Shown: positions 1 through 8,287 of the stretch, one piece after another
How the letters are laid out: each line of letters begins with the position of its first letter
Position numbering within the stretch: the stretch's first letter is position 1
Source of the DNA: Novosphingobium beihaiense
GTDB taxonomy: Bacteria; Pseudomonadota; Alphaproteobacteria; Sphingomonadales; Sphingomonadaceae
DNA length: 64,000 nucleotides
Assembly (NCBI RefSeq): GCF_022832375.1
Contig: NZ_JALHLG010000011.1
Location: 62,001 to 126,000, forward strand
Reading direction: 5' to 3'
Notes under the pieces: model-generated
What the model was told of the DNA's origin: nothing
The model's database searches: none
Seen by the model: the letters and a program-made list of their open reading frames with translations, nothing else
Translations under genes and position numbers: made by a program

Positions 1-246
1 GGCCAGCAGCACTTCGCAGCCGAGTTCCCGGGCCAGATCCATGACCTGCGGATCGGAAGCGGCCACGGCGATCCGTTCGATCCCCGCCTCGCGCAGAGCA
101 GCGGTAACGCGGGCCAGCATGGTGCGGCCTTCCAGCGTGACCAGCGCCTTGTGCCAGACTCCTTCGGAGGCGGCCACGGGATCGGCTGGCCCCGGGCGCG
201 ATCCGGCGAGAATGAGGGCGGAGGGCTTAAGAGATGGCGGGATCAT
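1..246 (-). CDS. Nucleotidyltransferase family protein (partial, C-terminus outside window)
   Basis: Only the first 82 codons lie in the window; the gene continues past the left edge. The N-terminus has a hydrophobic beta strand followed by a glycine-containing loop (LILAGSRPG, about residues 12-20), then HKALVTLEGRTML, which matches the start of MobA/GlmU-like NTP transferase domains (loop, then a lysine and a 'my role, one strand' pattern). The ATG at 246 overlaps the stop of the upstream gene by 4 bp, so the two are translationally coupled. The product probably loads a nucleotide onto a sugar, alcohol or similar phosphate; the substrate cannot be told from this fragment. The neighbours suggest lipid headgroup metabolism. 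Confidence 0.6.
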   Translation of the reverse strand, partial: MIPPSLKPSALILAGSRPGPADPVAASEGVWHKALVTLEGRTMLARVTAALREAGIERIAVAASDPQVMDLARELGCEVLLA

Positions 247-1166
247 GCGGCGCGGTCTCCGCTCTTGCGGCGGCGCCAGACCTGCCAGAGCACGCCGGGG
301 GCGGCGAGCACGGGGTGGCGTTCGCGCCATGGGGTGATCGTCACCGGCACGCCGGTGTGGCGCTCGATCTTCCAGGCGGCATAGCGCGCGGCCCCGTCGA
401 ACGTGGCCGAAGCCTTGAGCAGGCGCAGCACGTTATAGGGCTTGCCCAGCCGCCGCCGCCGCTTCCACCAGCCTAGCACTCGCGCGCGATCGGCAGGCTG
501 CATGGCGGGGCGGATCGTGCTGCCTGCACCGCGTGCGAAGCCGATACCCCCGGCTATCAGCGCCAGTGGCAGCAATCCGTCGAAATGGGCGCGGTTGGCG
601 GCCAGGATCGAATCCTCCCGGCCCGCCTTCTCGACGCGGAATTCGGCTGCGTAAGTGGCGCGGAACAAGGCGCGCCAGTAATCGTCCGGCGTCCCGGCGG
701 CAGGGCCCAGCGCGACGGCCAGCCTTGCCGCGGTGCAGGCCGCTTGCGCCACGGCTCCGGCGATGGCCGCCCCGCTTTCGGCATCGCGTTCCCATGCGAG
801 CGCGCAGGGCTGGACGAAGCGGGCCCAGATCGTGGTGTCGAGCCGCTCTCCGGCGGCGGCGGAGCGGAACGTCTCCAGCGCCATCGTCGCGGCCTTGGCG
901 CGCAGGGGCACGCCTTCGTGGACCCATTCGTGATAGCTCACGCGCGGCCAGATCTTTTCTTCCTGCGGGCCCCGGGTCAGAATGTAGAAATCGAGCACGC
1001 CATCGAGCGAGCCGGTGCGCAAGTTGGAGCCGTAGAACAGCAGGCCCAGCGCATCGGCCGGGGCGAGCCGCTCGGCAAAGGCGCGCACGGCAGGGTCCAC
1101 CGGGCGCTCCAGTGCGGCGGCAATCCGCGTGTCCAGCGTCGCGGTATGGTCAGGGTCGTCGCTCAT
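243..1166 (-). CDS. Uncharacterised protein with a nucleotidyltransferase-like GS motif
   Basis: A 307-residue soluble protein that I do not recognise by name. Residues 44-60 read FYGSNLR...LDGVLDF, followed by a hydrophobic strand. This resembles the GS-x-D-x-D core of nucleotidyltransferase-fold enzymes, including Tam41-type CDP-diacylglycerol synthases, but the acidic spacing is not a perfect match. The C-terminal third is basic (WWKRRRRLGK near residue 230). It shares a 4-bp overlap with the downstream nucleotidyltransferase and lies 63 bp beyond a diacylglycerol-kinase-fold gene on the same strand. The gene is almost certainly real; a role in phospholipid activation is inference from context and the weak motif. 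Confidence 0.6.
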   Translation of the reverse strand: MSDDPDHTATLDTRIAAALERPVDPAVRAFAERLAPADALGLLFYGSNLRTGSLDGVLDFYILTRGPQEEKIWPRVSYHEWVHEGVPLRAKAATMALETFRSAAAGERLDTTIWARFVQPCALAWERDAESGAAIAGAVAQAACTAARLAVALGPAAGTPDDYWRALFRATYAAEFRVEKAGREDSILAANRAHFDGLLPLALIAGGIGFARGAGSTIRPAMQPADRARVLGWWKRRRRLGKPYNVLRLLKASATFDGAARYAAWKIERHTGVPVTITPWRERHPVLAAPGVLWQVWRRRKSGDRAA

Positions 1167-1229
1167 GCCGCGATGCTCCCGCAGGGGCGCCCGGAAATCA
1201 AGCGGCCCGGGCGGATAACGGGGGAGGAA

Positions 1230-2279
1230 TCAGGGAACGACGAACGTGAGCTGCGGGCCCTCGTCGAGCACATAGCGTCCGGCGGGGAAAGCTTCCCCGT
1301 CGAGGATGAACGGGCCGCCGATATCGAGTTCCAGCTCGCTGGCGTGGAACCGCTGCGTGCCCTTGCGGGTCATGAAGCGGCTGTAGAAGCCGAACAGCAC
1401 CAGCGGCAGCAGTGCCATGACCCTGCGCACGGGCCAGTCGATCACCGCCATCTTGAGCCCTGGGGCCGGATTGCGGCCAAAGGGGCGCGCGCGCAGCGGG
1501 AATTTCTCGAACGTGGTGGCCACGGTCATGAACCGTTCCCCGGCATCGCCGCGGCCAGGGTGCGGCAGATCGCGGCCGGTGAGACGGTCGACAATGCGGG
1601 TGGGCGTGCATTTGCGCCACGGATTGCGGGCGCTGCCGAACAGGGTCTGCATCACGCTCCACAGGATCGTCAGCCCCACGGCGAAGCTGTTGAAGGCGCC
1701 CCGGCGGTGCGCTTCCTGCCCGGCCTCGGTCGCCATGGCAAAGGCCCCGGTGCCCAGGATGAAACCCTGCACGCAGTGTTCCTCCGCCGCGTCATCGGCG
1801 GGAGTGATGCGCAAGGGGCGGCGGGTTTCCGTATGGCCGCGATGGGCCGCGGCCAGCGCTTCGCTCAGCGACCAGTGATTGGGCAGGCCCAGATCGACGG
1901 TGAGCGCATTGGTCTTGCCCTTGGGCAGGACGATCAGCGCGGGCCAATCCTCATCGAAGATCTCGGCACCGCAGGACAGCACGTCGCGCACGGTGCCATC
2001 GCCGCCATCGATCACCAGATAATCGATGCCGCGGCGGGCAAAGCCGTCGAGCGTGACGAAAAGGTCTTCCCGTGTGCGCGGGGTTTCCGTCAGGATATTG
2101 GAGCATTCCGCCATTTCCGGCGCCACGCCCTTGTTGCGGTGGCTGCGGGGATTGCGGATGATGCCCACGAGCGGAACGGCCCGCCCGCGCCGCGCAGTGC
2201 GGGCGGGACCCGCCTTGTGAGGACGGTTGGACTTGCCGAAAGTGGGCAGCGTTTCGAATTCGTAGATAGTTCCGTGCAC
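1230..2279 (-). CDS. Diacylglycerol kinase / lipid kinase fold protein
   Basis: A 349-residue protein with the DAGK catalytic signature GGDGTVRDV at residues 92-100, preceded by an N-P-R-S strand near residue 43. These are the ATP-binding elements of the YegS/DgkB/sphingosine-kinase fold. Such enzymes phosphorylate diacylglycerol, ceramide or a related lipid alcohol at the inner membrane face. The predicted start is GTG at 2279; no strong ribosome site precedes it and an internal start is possible because the first 35 residues are low in structure. It is divergent from the CDP-alcohol phosphotransferase gene, and the two could supply successive steps of one lipid pathway. The substrate is unknown. 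Confidence 0.75.
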   Translation of the reverse strand: MHGTIYEFETLPTFGKSNRPHKAGPARTARRGRAVPLVGIIRNPRSHRNKGVAPEMAECSNILTETPRTREDLFVTLDGFARRGIDYLVIDGGDGTVRDVLSCGAEIFDEDWPALIVLPKGKTNALTVDLGLPNHWSLSEALAAAHRGHTETRRPLRITPADDAAEEHCVQGFILGTGAFAMATEAGQEAHRRGAFNSFAVGLTILWSVMQTLFGSARNPWRKCTPTRIVDRLTGRDLPHPGRGDAGERFMTVATTFEKFPLRARPFGRNPAPGLKMAVIDWPVRRVMALLPLVLFGFYSRFMTRKGTQRFHASELELDIGGPFILDGEAFPAGRYVLDEGPQLTFVVP

Positions 2280-2429
2280 GAGCGCCTATGTAGTGTTGCC
2301 CGCCCGGAAAACCACTAGGAAATGCAATCTGACATATTGATGTTACAGTTCTATGGCAACTGTTGTCTCGCTGCCACGCGATAGGCTGTGCGATTGCCTG
2401 TGAGGCCGGGCTGGATTACGGCGCCGTTC

Positions 2430-3566
2430 ATGAACACCATTTCTCAGTCCCTGACAGTCGTAACCGTGGGCGAAAACCCCGTTAAACTCTGGGGTTTGAC
2501 GATGGCCGAACGTGTCGGCCGTATTGCCCGCGCATCGAAACTGGCACCGGCCGCTGCCGTGCCTCAGGGGCCCGCGGTTCTCTCCAACGCCGCCCATGCC
2601 TGGGACCCGGCGTGGTTCCGCCATATCGTTACCCAGCCGGGCATGGTCCTGACCCTGGGCGGCGTTCCGGCTCTGGCCCACGCCGCCGATGCCGGACAAA
2701 CCGCCCGAATCGCGCAGGCCATGGCGGCGGGCGAACCGCTGGCCGGTACGGAGGGCCTCACCGTGGTGCCCTTCGAAAGCGGGCCGGCGATCGAGAACAA
2801 GCAGCTGCGCAAGCGTGAGACGCCGTTCCTGATGGCGCTGACGCCCGCTTCGGTGCGGGCGATCGAGCGGGCCAGCTATTTCGGCGCCTACAAGGGCGTG
2901 ACTGATATCCTGACCAAGTATCTCTGGCCCGAATGGGCGCTGGTGCTGACGCGGATCTGCGCGAAGCTGCATATCACGCCCAATATGGTGACGGCGGTGG
3001 GCGCGGTGTTCTGCGTGATCGCCACGGTCCTGTTCGCCTATGGGCATTACTGGACGGGGATGGCCGCCGGGCTGGTGTTCATGGTGCTCGATACCGTGGA
3101 CGGGAAGTTGGCCCGCTGTACGATCACATCGTCGTACTGGGGCAATATCTTCGATCACGGCATGGACCTCGTTCATCCGCCGTTCTGGTGGTATTTCTGG
3201 GCCACGGGCCTTGCCTTCTGGGGGCTGGGCTATGACACTGCGACATTCTGGTGGGTGCAGGGCGCGATCCAGGGCGGCTATATCGTCCAGCGCCTGATCG
3301 AAGGTGCGTTTATCGCCCAGAACGGCATGATGCACATCCATGTATGGCGCAAGTTCGACAGCAATTTCCGCCTGATCACTGCCCGGCGCAATCCGAACAT
3401 GGTGATCCTGTTCGCCGCGATGCTGTTTGCCCGGCCCGATCTCGGCCTGATCGCGGTGGCCTGGTGGACGGCCCTGTCGTGCCTGATCCATGCCGTGCGG
3501 CTGGTGCAAGCCTGGATCGTGCGTGCGCGCGGCGGTACGATCACCTCGTGGCTGTCCGAAAGCTGA
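2430..3566 (+). CDS. CDP-alcohol phosphatidyltransferase with N-terminal domain
   Basis: A 378-residue integral membrane protein. Near residues 220-242 it carries the full CDP-alcohol phosphotransferase motif D-x2-D-G-x2-A-R-x8-G-x3-D-x3-D (DTVDGKLAR, then GNIFDHGMD), the Mg2+ and CDP-binding site. Several membrane helices follow. The first ~140 residues form an extra soluble domain with GENPVKLWGLTMAERVGR, which looks like a degenerate sugar-nucleotidyltransferase loop; that architecture is known from archaeal bifunctional inositol-phosphate cytidylyltransferase/DIPP synthases. The enzyme would join a CDP-activated alcohol or lipid to a second alcohol. ATG 2430 is chosen; an upstream in-frame codon at 2388 is less likely. 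The acceptor is unknown. Confidence 0.85.
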   Translation: MNTISQSLTVVTVGENPVKLWGLTMAERVGRIARASKLAPAAAVPQGPAVLSNAAHAWDPAWFRHIVTQPGMVLTLGGVPALAHAADAGQTARIAQAMAAGEPLAGTEGLTVVPFESGPAIENKQLRKRETPFLMALTPASVRAIERASYFGAYKGVTDILTKYLWPEWALVLTRICAKLHITPNMVTAVGAVFCVIATVLFAYGHYWTGMAAGLVFMVLDTVDGKLARCTITSSYWGNIFDHGMDLVHPPFWWYFWATGLAFWGLGYDTATFWWVQGAIQGGYIVQRLIEGAFIAQNGMMHIHVWRKFDSNFRLITARRNPNMVILFAAMLFARPDLGLIAVAWWTALSCLIHAVRLVQAWIVRARGGTITSWLSES

Positions 3567-3582
3567 GAAAGGGAGGCGCTGG

Positions 3583-4011
3583 ATGAACGCGACCATGGAA
3601 AAATTCGGCTATCCGGCAACGCTGGTGGCCGAATTCGAGCACTGGGTGGTGCTGGCGCGCCCGGCGCAGCCGTCGCTCGGCGCACTGGTGCTGGCGGCGA
3701 AATCGGATGCCACGGCCTTTTCGGACCTGCCCGGCGAAGCGCACGGCGAGCTCAAGCAGGTGACCACAGCGATCGAGCAGGCGCTGCACCGGGCCGTTGA
3801 CTATGCCAAGCTCAATTACCTGATGCTGATGATGGTGGACCCGCACGTCCATTTCCACGTCGTCCCGCGCTACGAAGGCGCGCGCGAGTGGCAGGGGCGC
3901 GAGTTCGTGGACGCGGGCTGGCCCAAGGTGCCCGATCTCGGCCAGGCCGTGGCGCTGGAGGGAGAGGATCTGGCAGCGCTGGTGGCCTGGCTGAAAGGCC
4001 ACTTCGCCTAG
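3583..4011 (+). CDS. HIT family hydrolase
   Basis: A 142-residue protein with the histidine triad HVHFHVVPR, the catalytic motif of HIT nucleotide hydrolases/transferases, in which the middle histidine is nucleotidylated. Family members hydrolyse AMP-lysine, Ap4A or similar dinucleoside phosphates. The start ATG at 3583 is preceded by a good ribosome-binding site, GGGAGG at 3571-3576. It begins 16 bp after the CDP-alcohol phosphotransferase gene and is probably co-transcribed. It ends at a palindrome shared with the convergent DsbA-like gene. The exact substrate cannot be assigned from sequence. Confidence 0.85.
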   Translation: MNATMEKFGYPATLVAEFEHWVVLARPAQPSLGALVLAAKSDATAFSDLPGEAHGELKQVTTAIEQALHRAVDYAKLNYLMLMMVDPHVHFHVVPRYEGAREWQGREFVDAGWPKVPDLGQAVALEGEDLAALVAWLKGHFA

Positions 4012-4034
4012 GGGCTGTGGGGATTCAGCCCCTA
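4009..4034. terminator. Bidirectional hairpin between convergent genes
   Basis: TAGGGGCTG at 4009-4017 pairs perfectly with CAGCCCCTA at 4026-4034 around an 8-nt loop. The left arm includes the stop codon of the HIT gene. It lies between two convergent genes, so a shared terminator is likely, although there is no clear T-run on either side. Confidence 0.55.
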
Positions 4035-4039
4035 AGGCC

Positions 4040-4693
4040 TTATCCGGCTTTTTCCTTGCGGGCCTCGGCAATGGCTTCCTTCAGCGTGCCGAGATCGACC
4101 AGTCCCGGCACGATATAGGTGCCGATCATCATGGCCGGGGTGCCTTCCAGCCCCATCATGTTGGCATAGCGGAAATTGCGCACGAGCAGGGCGTCGATCG
4201 CGTCCTTGTGCGTCTTCATGTCGTTTTGCAGCCGGTTCCAGTCCACCCGGGCCATGCGCGCGGCCTGGCGGATCGTTGGTTCGTCCAGCCGCACCGGGGC
4301 TTTCATCAGGGCGGCGTGGAAAGCGGCGTGCCGGTTCTGGTACTGCGAGGCGATGGCCGCGCGCGCGGCCAGCATCGATGCCGCCCCCTGCAAGGGCCAG
4401 TCGCGATAGACGACGCGCACTTTGGGATCGGCCTTGATCAGCGCCTGCAGCACGCTGTCGAAGCGGCGGCAATAGGGGCATTGGTAGTCGGAAAACAGCA
4501 CGATCGTGACATCGCCGTTCCGCGCTCCGGCGGTGGGCGCCAGAGGATCGGTGCGAAGCTGTGCGCGAAACTGCCGGGCCTCGGCGGACTGGACCGTGCC
4601 GCCGGTTTCCTCGGCGAAGGCTACCGCCGGAATCAGCGCTGCCGCAAGTCCCAGGCCTGCCGTGCAGGCCATGCGCAGCAAGAGAGGTATCAT
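4040..4693 (-). CDS. DsbA family thiol oxidoreductase
   Basis: A 217-residue exported thioredoxin-fold protein. Residues 1-27 form a signal peptide ending near AVAFA. The active site is CPYC within SDYQCPYCRRF at about residues 69-79, the DsbA/Com1-like type. It probably oxidises or reshuffles disulfides in the periplasm. It is the last gene of a three-gene minus-strand operon: its ATG overlaps the stop of the MFS gene by 4 bp. No partner such as DsbB is visible nearby, so the redox direction is undetermined. Confidence 0.85.
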   Translation of the reverse strand: MIPLLLRMACTAGLGLAAALIPAVAFAEETGGTVQSAEARQFRAQLRTDPLAPTAGARNGDVTIVLFSDYQCPYCRRFDSVLQALIKADPKVRVVYRDWPLQGAASMLAARAAIASQYQNRHAAFHAALMKAPVRLDEPTIRQAARMARVDWNRLQNDMKTHKDAIDALLVRNFRYANMMGLEGTPAMMIGTYIVPGLVDLGTLKEAIAEARKEKAG

Positions 4694-5988
4694 GGCACGG
4701 TCCTTTCGAGGGTTTCGGCCCGTGCGGGAAACCGGGCCTGCGCGCTATCCGAAATATGGTCCGGATGGCGGTATTCGGGCACGAACAGCACGATCAGTGC
4801 CGAAAGCGCAACGCAGGCAGGAACCGTCGCCAGCGCTAGTTCGAAGTTGCCGCCCGCCGCATCGGCCAGATAGCCCACGAGCGGCTGGAAGATCAGCGCC
4901 CCGGCAATGCCGATCATGTTGACGAAGGCAACGGCCGTGCCGGTCACGCTGTTCGCGATGCCTTCCTTGGCCATGGCGAAAGTCAGCATCTGGAAACCGC
5001 CGAAGAATCCGCCTGCAAGCAGCAGGGCGCCTTCCGCGAAGGCGGAAAGCGGCAGGTAGAGAACGGAGAGATAAGCGAGCGCCGTCAGCACCGCGCCGCC
5101 CAGCACCAGATACTTGCGGTGGCCCAGCCTGTCCGACAGCCAGCCGCCGAACACGCTGCCCAGCGCCATGCCCCAGAATACCATCGAGACGATCGTTTCC
5201 GCCGCGACCTGCGAACGGTGGTGCCCGCTCGTCAGTTCGGTGGCTCCCCAGAGCCCGGCATAGACGTTCACCGGCATGTAGAAGAGCATGCCGGTGATCG
5301 AGATGGCCCAGACCCGGCCGCTGCCCGCCACGGCCGCAAGGCTCTGGCGGATGTGTTCGGCGGCGCCGGTATCGGCTTCGGCCGCAGGAGACGCGGGCTC
5401 GCGCAGGAACAGGATGGCGGCGGCGGCAATCGCCAGCCCGGCAAGGCCGGTGCCCAGGAACACCAGCCGCCACCCCGCCGCTTCGACCAGGCCGGAAAGC
5501 AGCACCGCGCCGATGGCCGCGCCGGTCATCCCCACGGCGTTGACCGCGCCGGAAAGCAGGGCGAACCGTTCGGGCGCGAACCAGTGGTTCACCAGCCACA
5601 GCGCCGAGACGAACGCGAACGAGGCGCCGAACCCGGTCAGCACCCGGCCTGCCGCCGCCACGCCGGAAATATCCGTGGCAGTGAACAGCAGCACGCCGAA
5701 CGCGCAGCACAGACTTCCCGCGATCACGAATGTGCGCGCGCCGAACCGGTCCAGCACCAGCCCGGCAACGATCTGCATCGGCGCGTAGATCCAGAAGAAC
5801 AGGCTGGAAAGGCTGCCGAAGCCGGACTTCGTCAGCCCGAAAAAGGCGGCAATGGTCTCTGTATCGAGGCTGGGCTCGATGCGTGTGACGAATTCGTAGA
5901 GGAAGAAGGCCGAGGCGATGACGAAGGCGGTCCAGGCGGCCCGCCCTGCTGTTCCTCCCGCCGCCGTCCGGTCCGGCACCGGGGTCAT
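4690..5988 (-). CDS. MFS transporter
   Basis: A 432-residue protein with about 12 hydrophobic segments. It has an MFS loop-2/3-like motif after the second helix (GLVLDRFGARTF) and again in the second half (GWLSDRLGHRKY). It resembles the oxalate/phthalate-permease-like or nitrate/phosphate groups of the major facilitator superfamily, and the substrate is not predictable. It is coupled by 4-bp overlaps to the upstream nucleotidyltransferase and the downstream DsbA-like gene. That is an unusual mixture and gives little functional information. Confidence 0.8.
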   Translation of the reverse strand: MTPVPDRTAAGGTAGRAAWTAFVIASAFFLYEFVTRIEPSLDTETIAAFFGLTKSGFGSLSSLFFWIYAPMQIVAGLVLDRFGARTFVIAGSLCCAFGVLLFTATDISGVAAAGRVLTGFGASFAFVSALWLVNHWFAPERFALLSGAVNAVGMTGAAIGAVLLSGLVEAAGWRLVFLGTGLAGLAIAAAAILFLREPASPAAEADTGAAEHIRQSLAAVAGSGRVWAISITGMLFYMPVNVYAGLWGATELTSGHHRSQVAAETIVSMVFWGMALGSVFGGWLSDRLGHRKYLVLGGAVLTALAYLSVLYLPLSAFAEGALLLAGGFFGGFQMLTFAMAKEGIANSVTGTAVAFVNMIGIAGALIFQPLVGYLADAAGGNFELALATVPACVALSALIVLFVPEYRHPDHISDSAQARFPARAETLERTVP

Positions 5989-6743
5989 GCCCAGGTGTCG
6001 GTCAGCTTCGTTGCGATTTCGATGTCGTTGAGGAAATCCACTTCGGCCCAGTTCAGCCCTTCGATCGAGACCGTGCCGACTTTGCCGGTGGGCGCGATCG
6101 AATCGATGACCTTGAGATACCAGTGCTGCACGCCTTCGGGCGTGCGCATCGCCTGGCGCACGGTCTCGCGGAACAAGTCCGCTCCTTCGCCGCGAAAAGC
6201 CAGGAAGCCGATCGATTCGGCGTTGGATTGTTCTGCCGTCAGGGTCTTGCCGATATGGACGAGGCGGCCATCAGCCTCGCGTTCGACTTTCATATCGTCG
6301 CTGTCATAGCCGTCCGCCTTGACGTCGACAGTGACGGCGATGGGCCAGGGCTGGCCGTTTTCATCCACCGCGCCCCGCTGCACCTTATGGACGATGTCCT
6401 CGGAAATCAGCGTATCGCCGTTGAGAATCAGGAAATCGCCACGCATCGCCTCGCGGGCGATCCAGCACGAGCCGAGATTGTCCGCCACCTTGAAAAAGGG
6501 ATTGAAGCGCACTGTGATTTCCACGCGGGAATCGGCGATCGCGTTCAGGCGCTCTTCCAGCATGTCGGTCATGAAGCCGGTGACGACATCGATCCGCTTC
6601 ACGCCGCCGCGCGCGAGCATTTCCACCTGCCATTCGATCAGCGACTTTCCGGAAAAGTCGATCAGGCATTTCGGCTGCTCGGCAGTGAGGGGAAGCAGGC
6701 GCGAGCCCTGGCCGGCGCTGAGAAGAATGGCGTGTTCGATCAT
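5985..6743 (-). CDS. Nucleotidyltransferase (sugar-phosphate or phosphocholine type)
   Basis: A 252-residue cytosolic enzyme with the complete pyrophosphorylase loop LLSAGQGSRLLPLTAEQPK starting at residue 7, and the metal-binding strand LNGDTLISED in the middle. This places it in the NTP-transferase family that includes sugar-1-phosphate and phosphocholine cytidylyltransferases. It is the first gene of the leftward operon and is divergent from a polysaccharide flippase 160 bp away. A role in activating a surface-polysaccharide building block is therefore plausible but not shown. The substrate is not assigned. Confidence 0.8.
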   Translation of the reverse strand: MIEHAILLSAGQGSRLLPLTAEQPKCLIDFSGKSLIEWQVEMLARGGVKRIDVVTGFMTDMLEERLNAIADSRVEITVRFNPFFKVADNLGSCWIAREAMRGDFLILNGDTLISEDIVHKVQRGAVDENGQPWPIAVTVDVKADGYDSDDMKVEREADGRLVHIGKTLTAEQSNAESIGFLAFRGEGADLFRETVRQAMRTPEGVQHWYLKVIDSIAPTGKVGTVSIEGLNWAEVDFLNDIEIATKLTDTWA

Positions 6744-6905
6744 GACAACAGGTTCTGCAAAATTGGGGGGAAGCCGCGCCCTCTAGCCGCTGCGGCGGGA
6801 AAGGGAAAGGTCCGGGCCGCCGCTGGGTCCGTTTTGCCGCCGGGCAGGCGCAATCGTTGCAAGAGCGGGTTGCAAGAGCCGGTTCGCTCGTCCAAATGCA
6901 CGCCA

Positions 6906-8267
6906 ATGTCCGCCAAACGCGACCGCCAGGAGCATGTTTCTCCTTTAAGGCGGATACTTCAAAACACGGCCTGGCTGCTCGGCGGCAAGGGTTTCGGCGC
7001 AGTCTGCGGGCTGCTCTATCTTGCGATTCTCACGCGCACGCTGGGGCTGAAGGACTTCGGCCACTTCTCGCTGATCTTCGGCACCGCGCAGGCCCTGATC
7101 GCCATCGCGGGCTTTCAGACATGGCGCGTTGTCGTGCGCTACGGCAGCGCGCACGTCCACGCGCAGGACTGGGACAAGTTCGGCCGTCTGGGCATGCTGT
7201 GCGGCGTGCTCGACGCGGCGGGGGCGGTGATGGGCTGCGCGCTCGCCGGGGTGGTCATCTACGGTTTCGCGCACGTGCTGGAACTCAACCCCAACTACAT
7301 CAACATCGCCTTCTGGTTCAGCTGCGCCTCGCTCTGGGCGCTGGTCTCTGCACCCACCGGAATCGTGCGCGCGCTCCACCGTTTCGACATGGCGGTCTAT
7401 GTCGAGGCGGTGGTGCCGACGGGGCGGCTGACCGCGGCCGTCGTCATCTGGCTGACCGGGCCTACCGTCGAACGGTTCCTGATCGCCTGGGCCGCGATCG
7501 ATATTCTGGAAGCGGTCCTCTACTGGATCATGGCGCGGCGCCTGTGCCCGCAGGCGGTGCGCCTGGCGAACTTCGGAAAATGGCGGCAGGCGCTCAAGGA
7601 AAATCCCGGCGTCGGGCACTTCTTCTGGGTCACCTATGCCGGGGCCACGATCGATGCGACGATGAAGAACGGGCCGCTGCTCGTCGTTGGCGGCTGGGTC
7701 GGCACGCGTGCGGCGGGTCTCTACCGTCTCGCCTCGCAGCTCTCGCAGGCGATGAGCAAGCTTTCGACGCTGCTGACGCGCTCGGTCTATGCCGAAGTCG
7801 CGCGGGTGCGCGTTTCTTCCGAGGCGGCGGAATTCCGCAAGCTCGCGTTGCAGACGAGCGCGATTGCCGGCATTGCTGGACTGGCTGTGGTCGGGGTAGC
7901 GCTGGCGGCGGGCAGGCAGTTGCTGGAGCTGATCGGCGGCGCGGCGTTCGAGGGCGGCGCCGCGATCCTCGTGCCGCTGGCCATCGCGGCCAGCTTCGAT
8001 CTCGCCAGCGTGGCATTCGAACCGGTGCTGCACTCGGCCGGACGGGCGCGCCTTTCGCTGGCCGCGCGGCTGATCGCGGTGGCGGCGCTGGCGGTGGGGC
8101 TGGTGCTGTTCATTCCCATCGGCCCGAGCGGGGCGGCCTGGGCCGTGGCGCTGGCGGGTGCGGTTTCCTACCTTGCAATGGGCGTTATGGCCTGGCGCAC
8201 ACTGAAAAAGATCGCGCGCGAGGAGATCATGCTGGCGAAAGACGCGCCCGGCTCGACACCAGCTTGA
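6906..8267 (+). CDS. Polysaccharide biosynthesis flippase (Wzx/MATE-like)
   Basis: A 453-residue membrane protein with 12-14 hydrophobic stretches. Its N-terminus (ILQNTAWLLGGKGFGAVCGL) is typical of the polysaccharide-transport branch of the MVF/MATE flippases, which move undecaprenyl-linked repeat units across the inner membrane. ATG 6906 is chosen because the flippase-like sequence begins directly after it; the reading frame is open far upstream but that part is antisense to the nucleotidyltransferase. No glycosyltransferases are present, so it is not inside a full capsule cluster. It is followed closely by an M20 hydrolase gene. Confidence 0.8.
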   Translation: MSAKRDRQEHVSPLRRILQNTAWLLGGKGFGAVCGLLYLAILTRTLGLKDFGHFSLIFGTAQALIAIAGFQTWRVVVRYGSAHVHAQDWDKFGRLGMLCGVLDAAGAVMGCALAGVVIYGFAHVLELNPNYINIAFWFSCASLWALVSAPTGIVRALHRFDMAVYVEAVVPTGRLTAAVVIWLTGPTVERFLIAWAAIDILEAVLYWIMARRLCPQAVRLANFGKWRQALKENPGVGHFFWVTYAGATIDATMKNGPLLVVGGWVGTRAAGLYRLASQLSQAMSKLSTLLTRSVYAEVARVRVSSEAAEFRKLALQTSAIAGIAGLAVVGVALAAGRQLLELIGGAAFEGGAAILVPLAIAASFDLASVAFEPVLHSAGRARLSLAARLIAVAALAVGLVLFIPIGPSGAAWAVALAGAVSYLAMGVMAWRTLKKIAREEIMLAKDAPGSTPA

Positions 8268-8287
8268 GCCTGTCTATCATGGCCGGC

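Noticed and set aside
585..2318. 577-residue plus-strand open frame
   Set aside because: It is antisense to two convincing minus-strand genes, has no recognisable domain, and shows the arginine/glutamine/histidine-rich composition of a high-GC shadow frame.
6123..6905. N-terminal extension of the flippase frame
   Set aside because: The extension runs antisense through the nucleotidyltransferase gene and lacks membrane character; the flippase begins at 6906.
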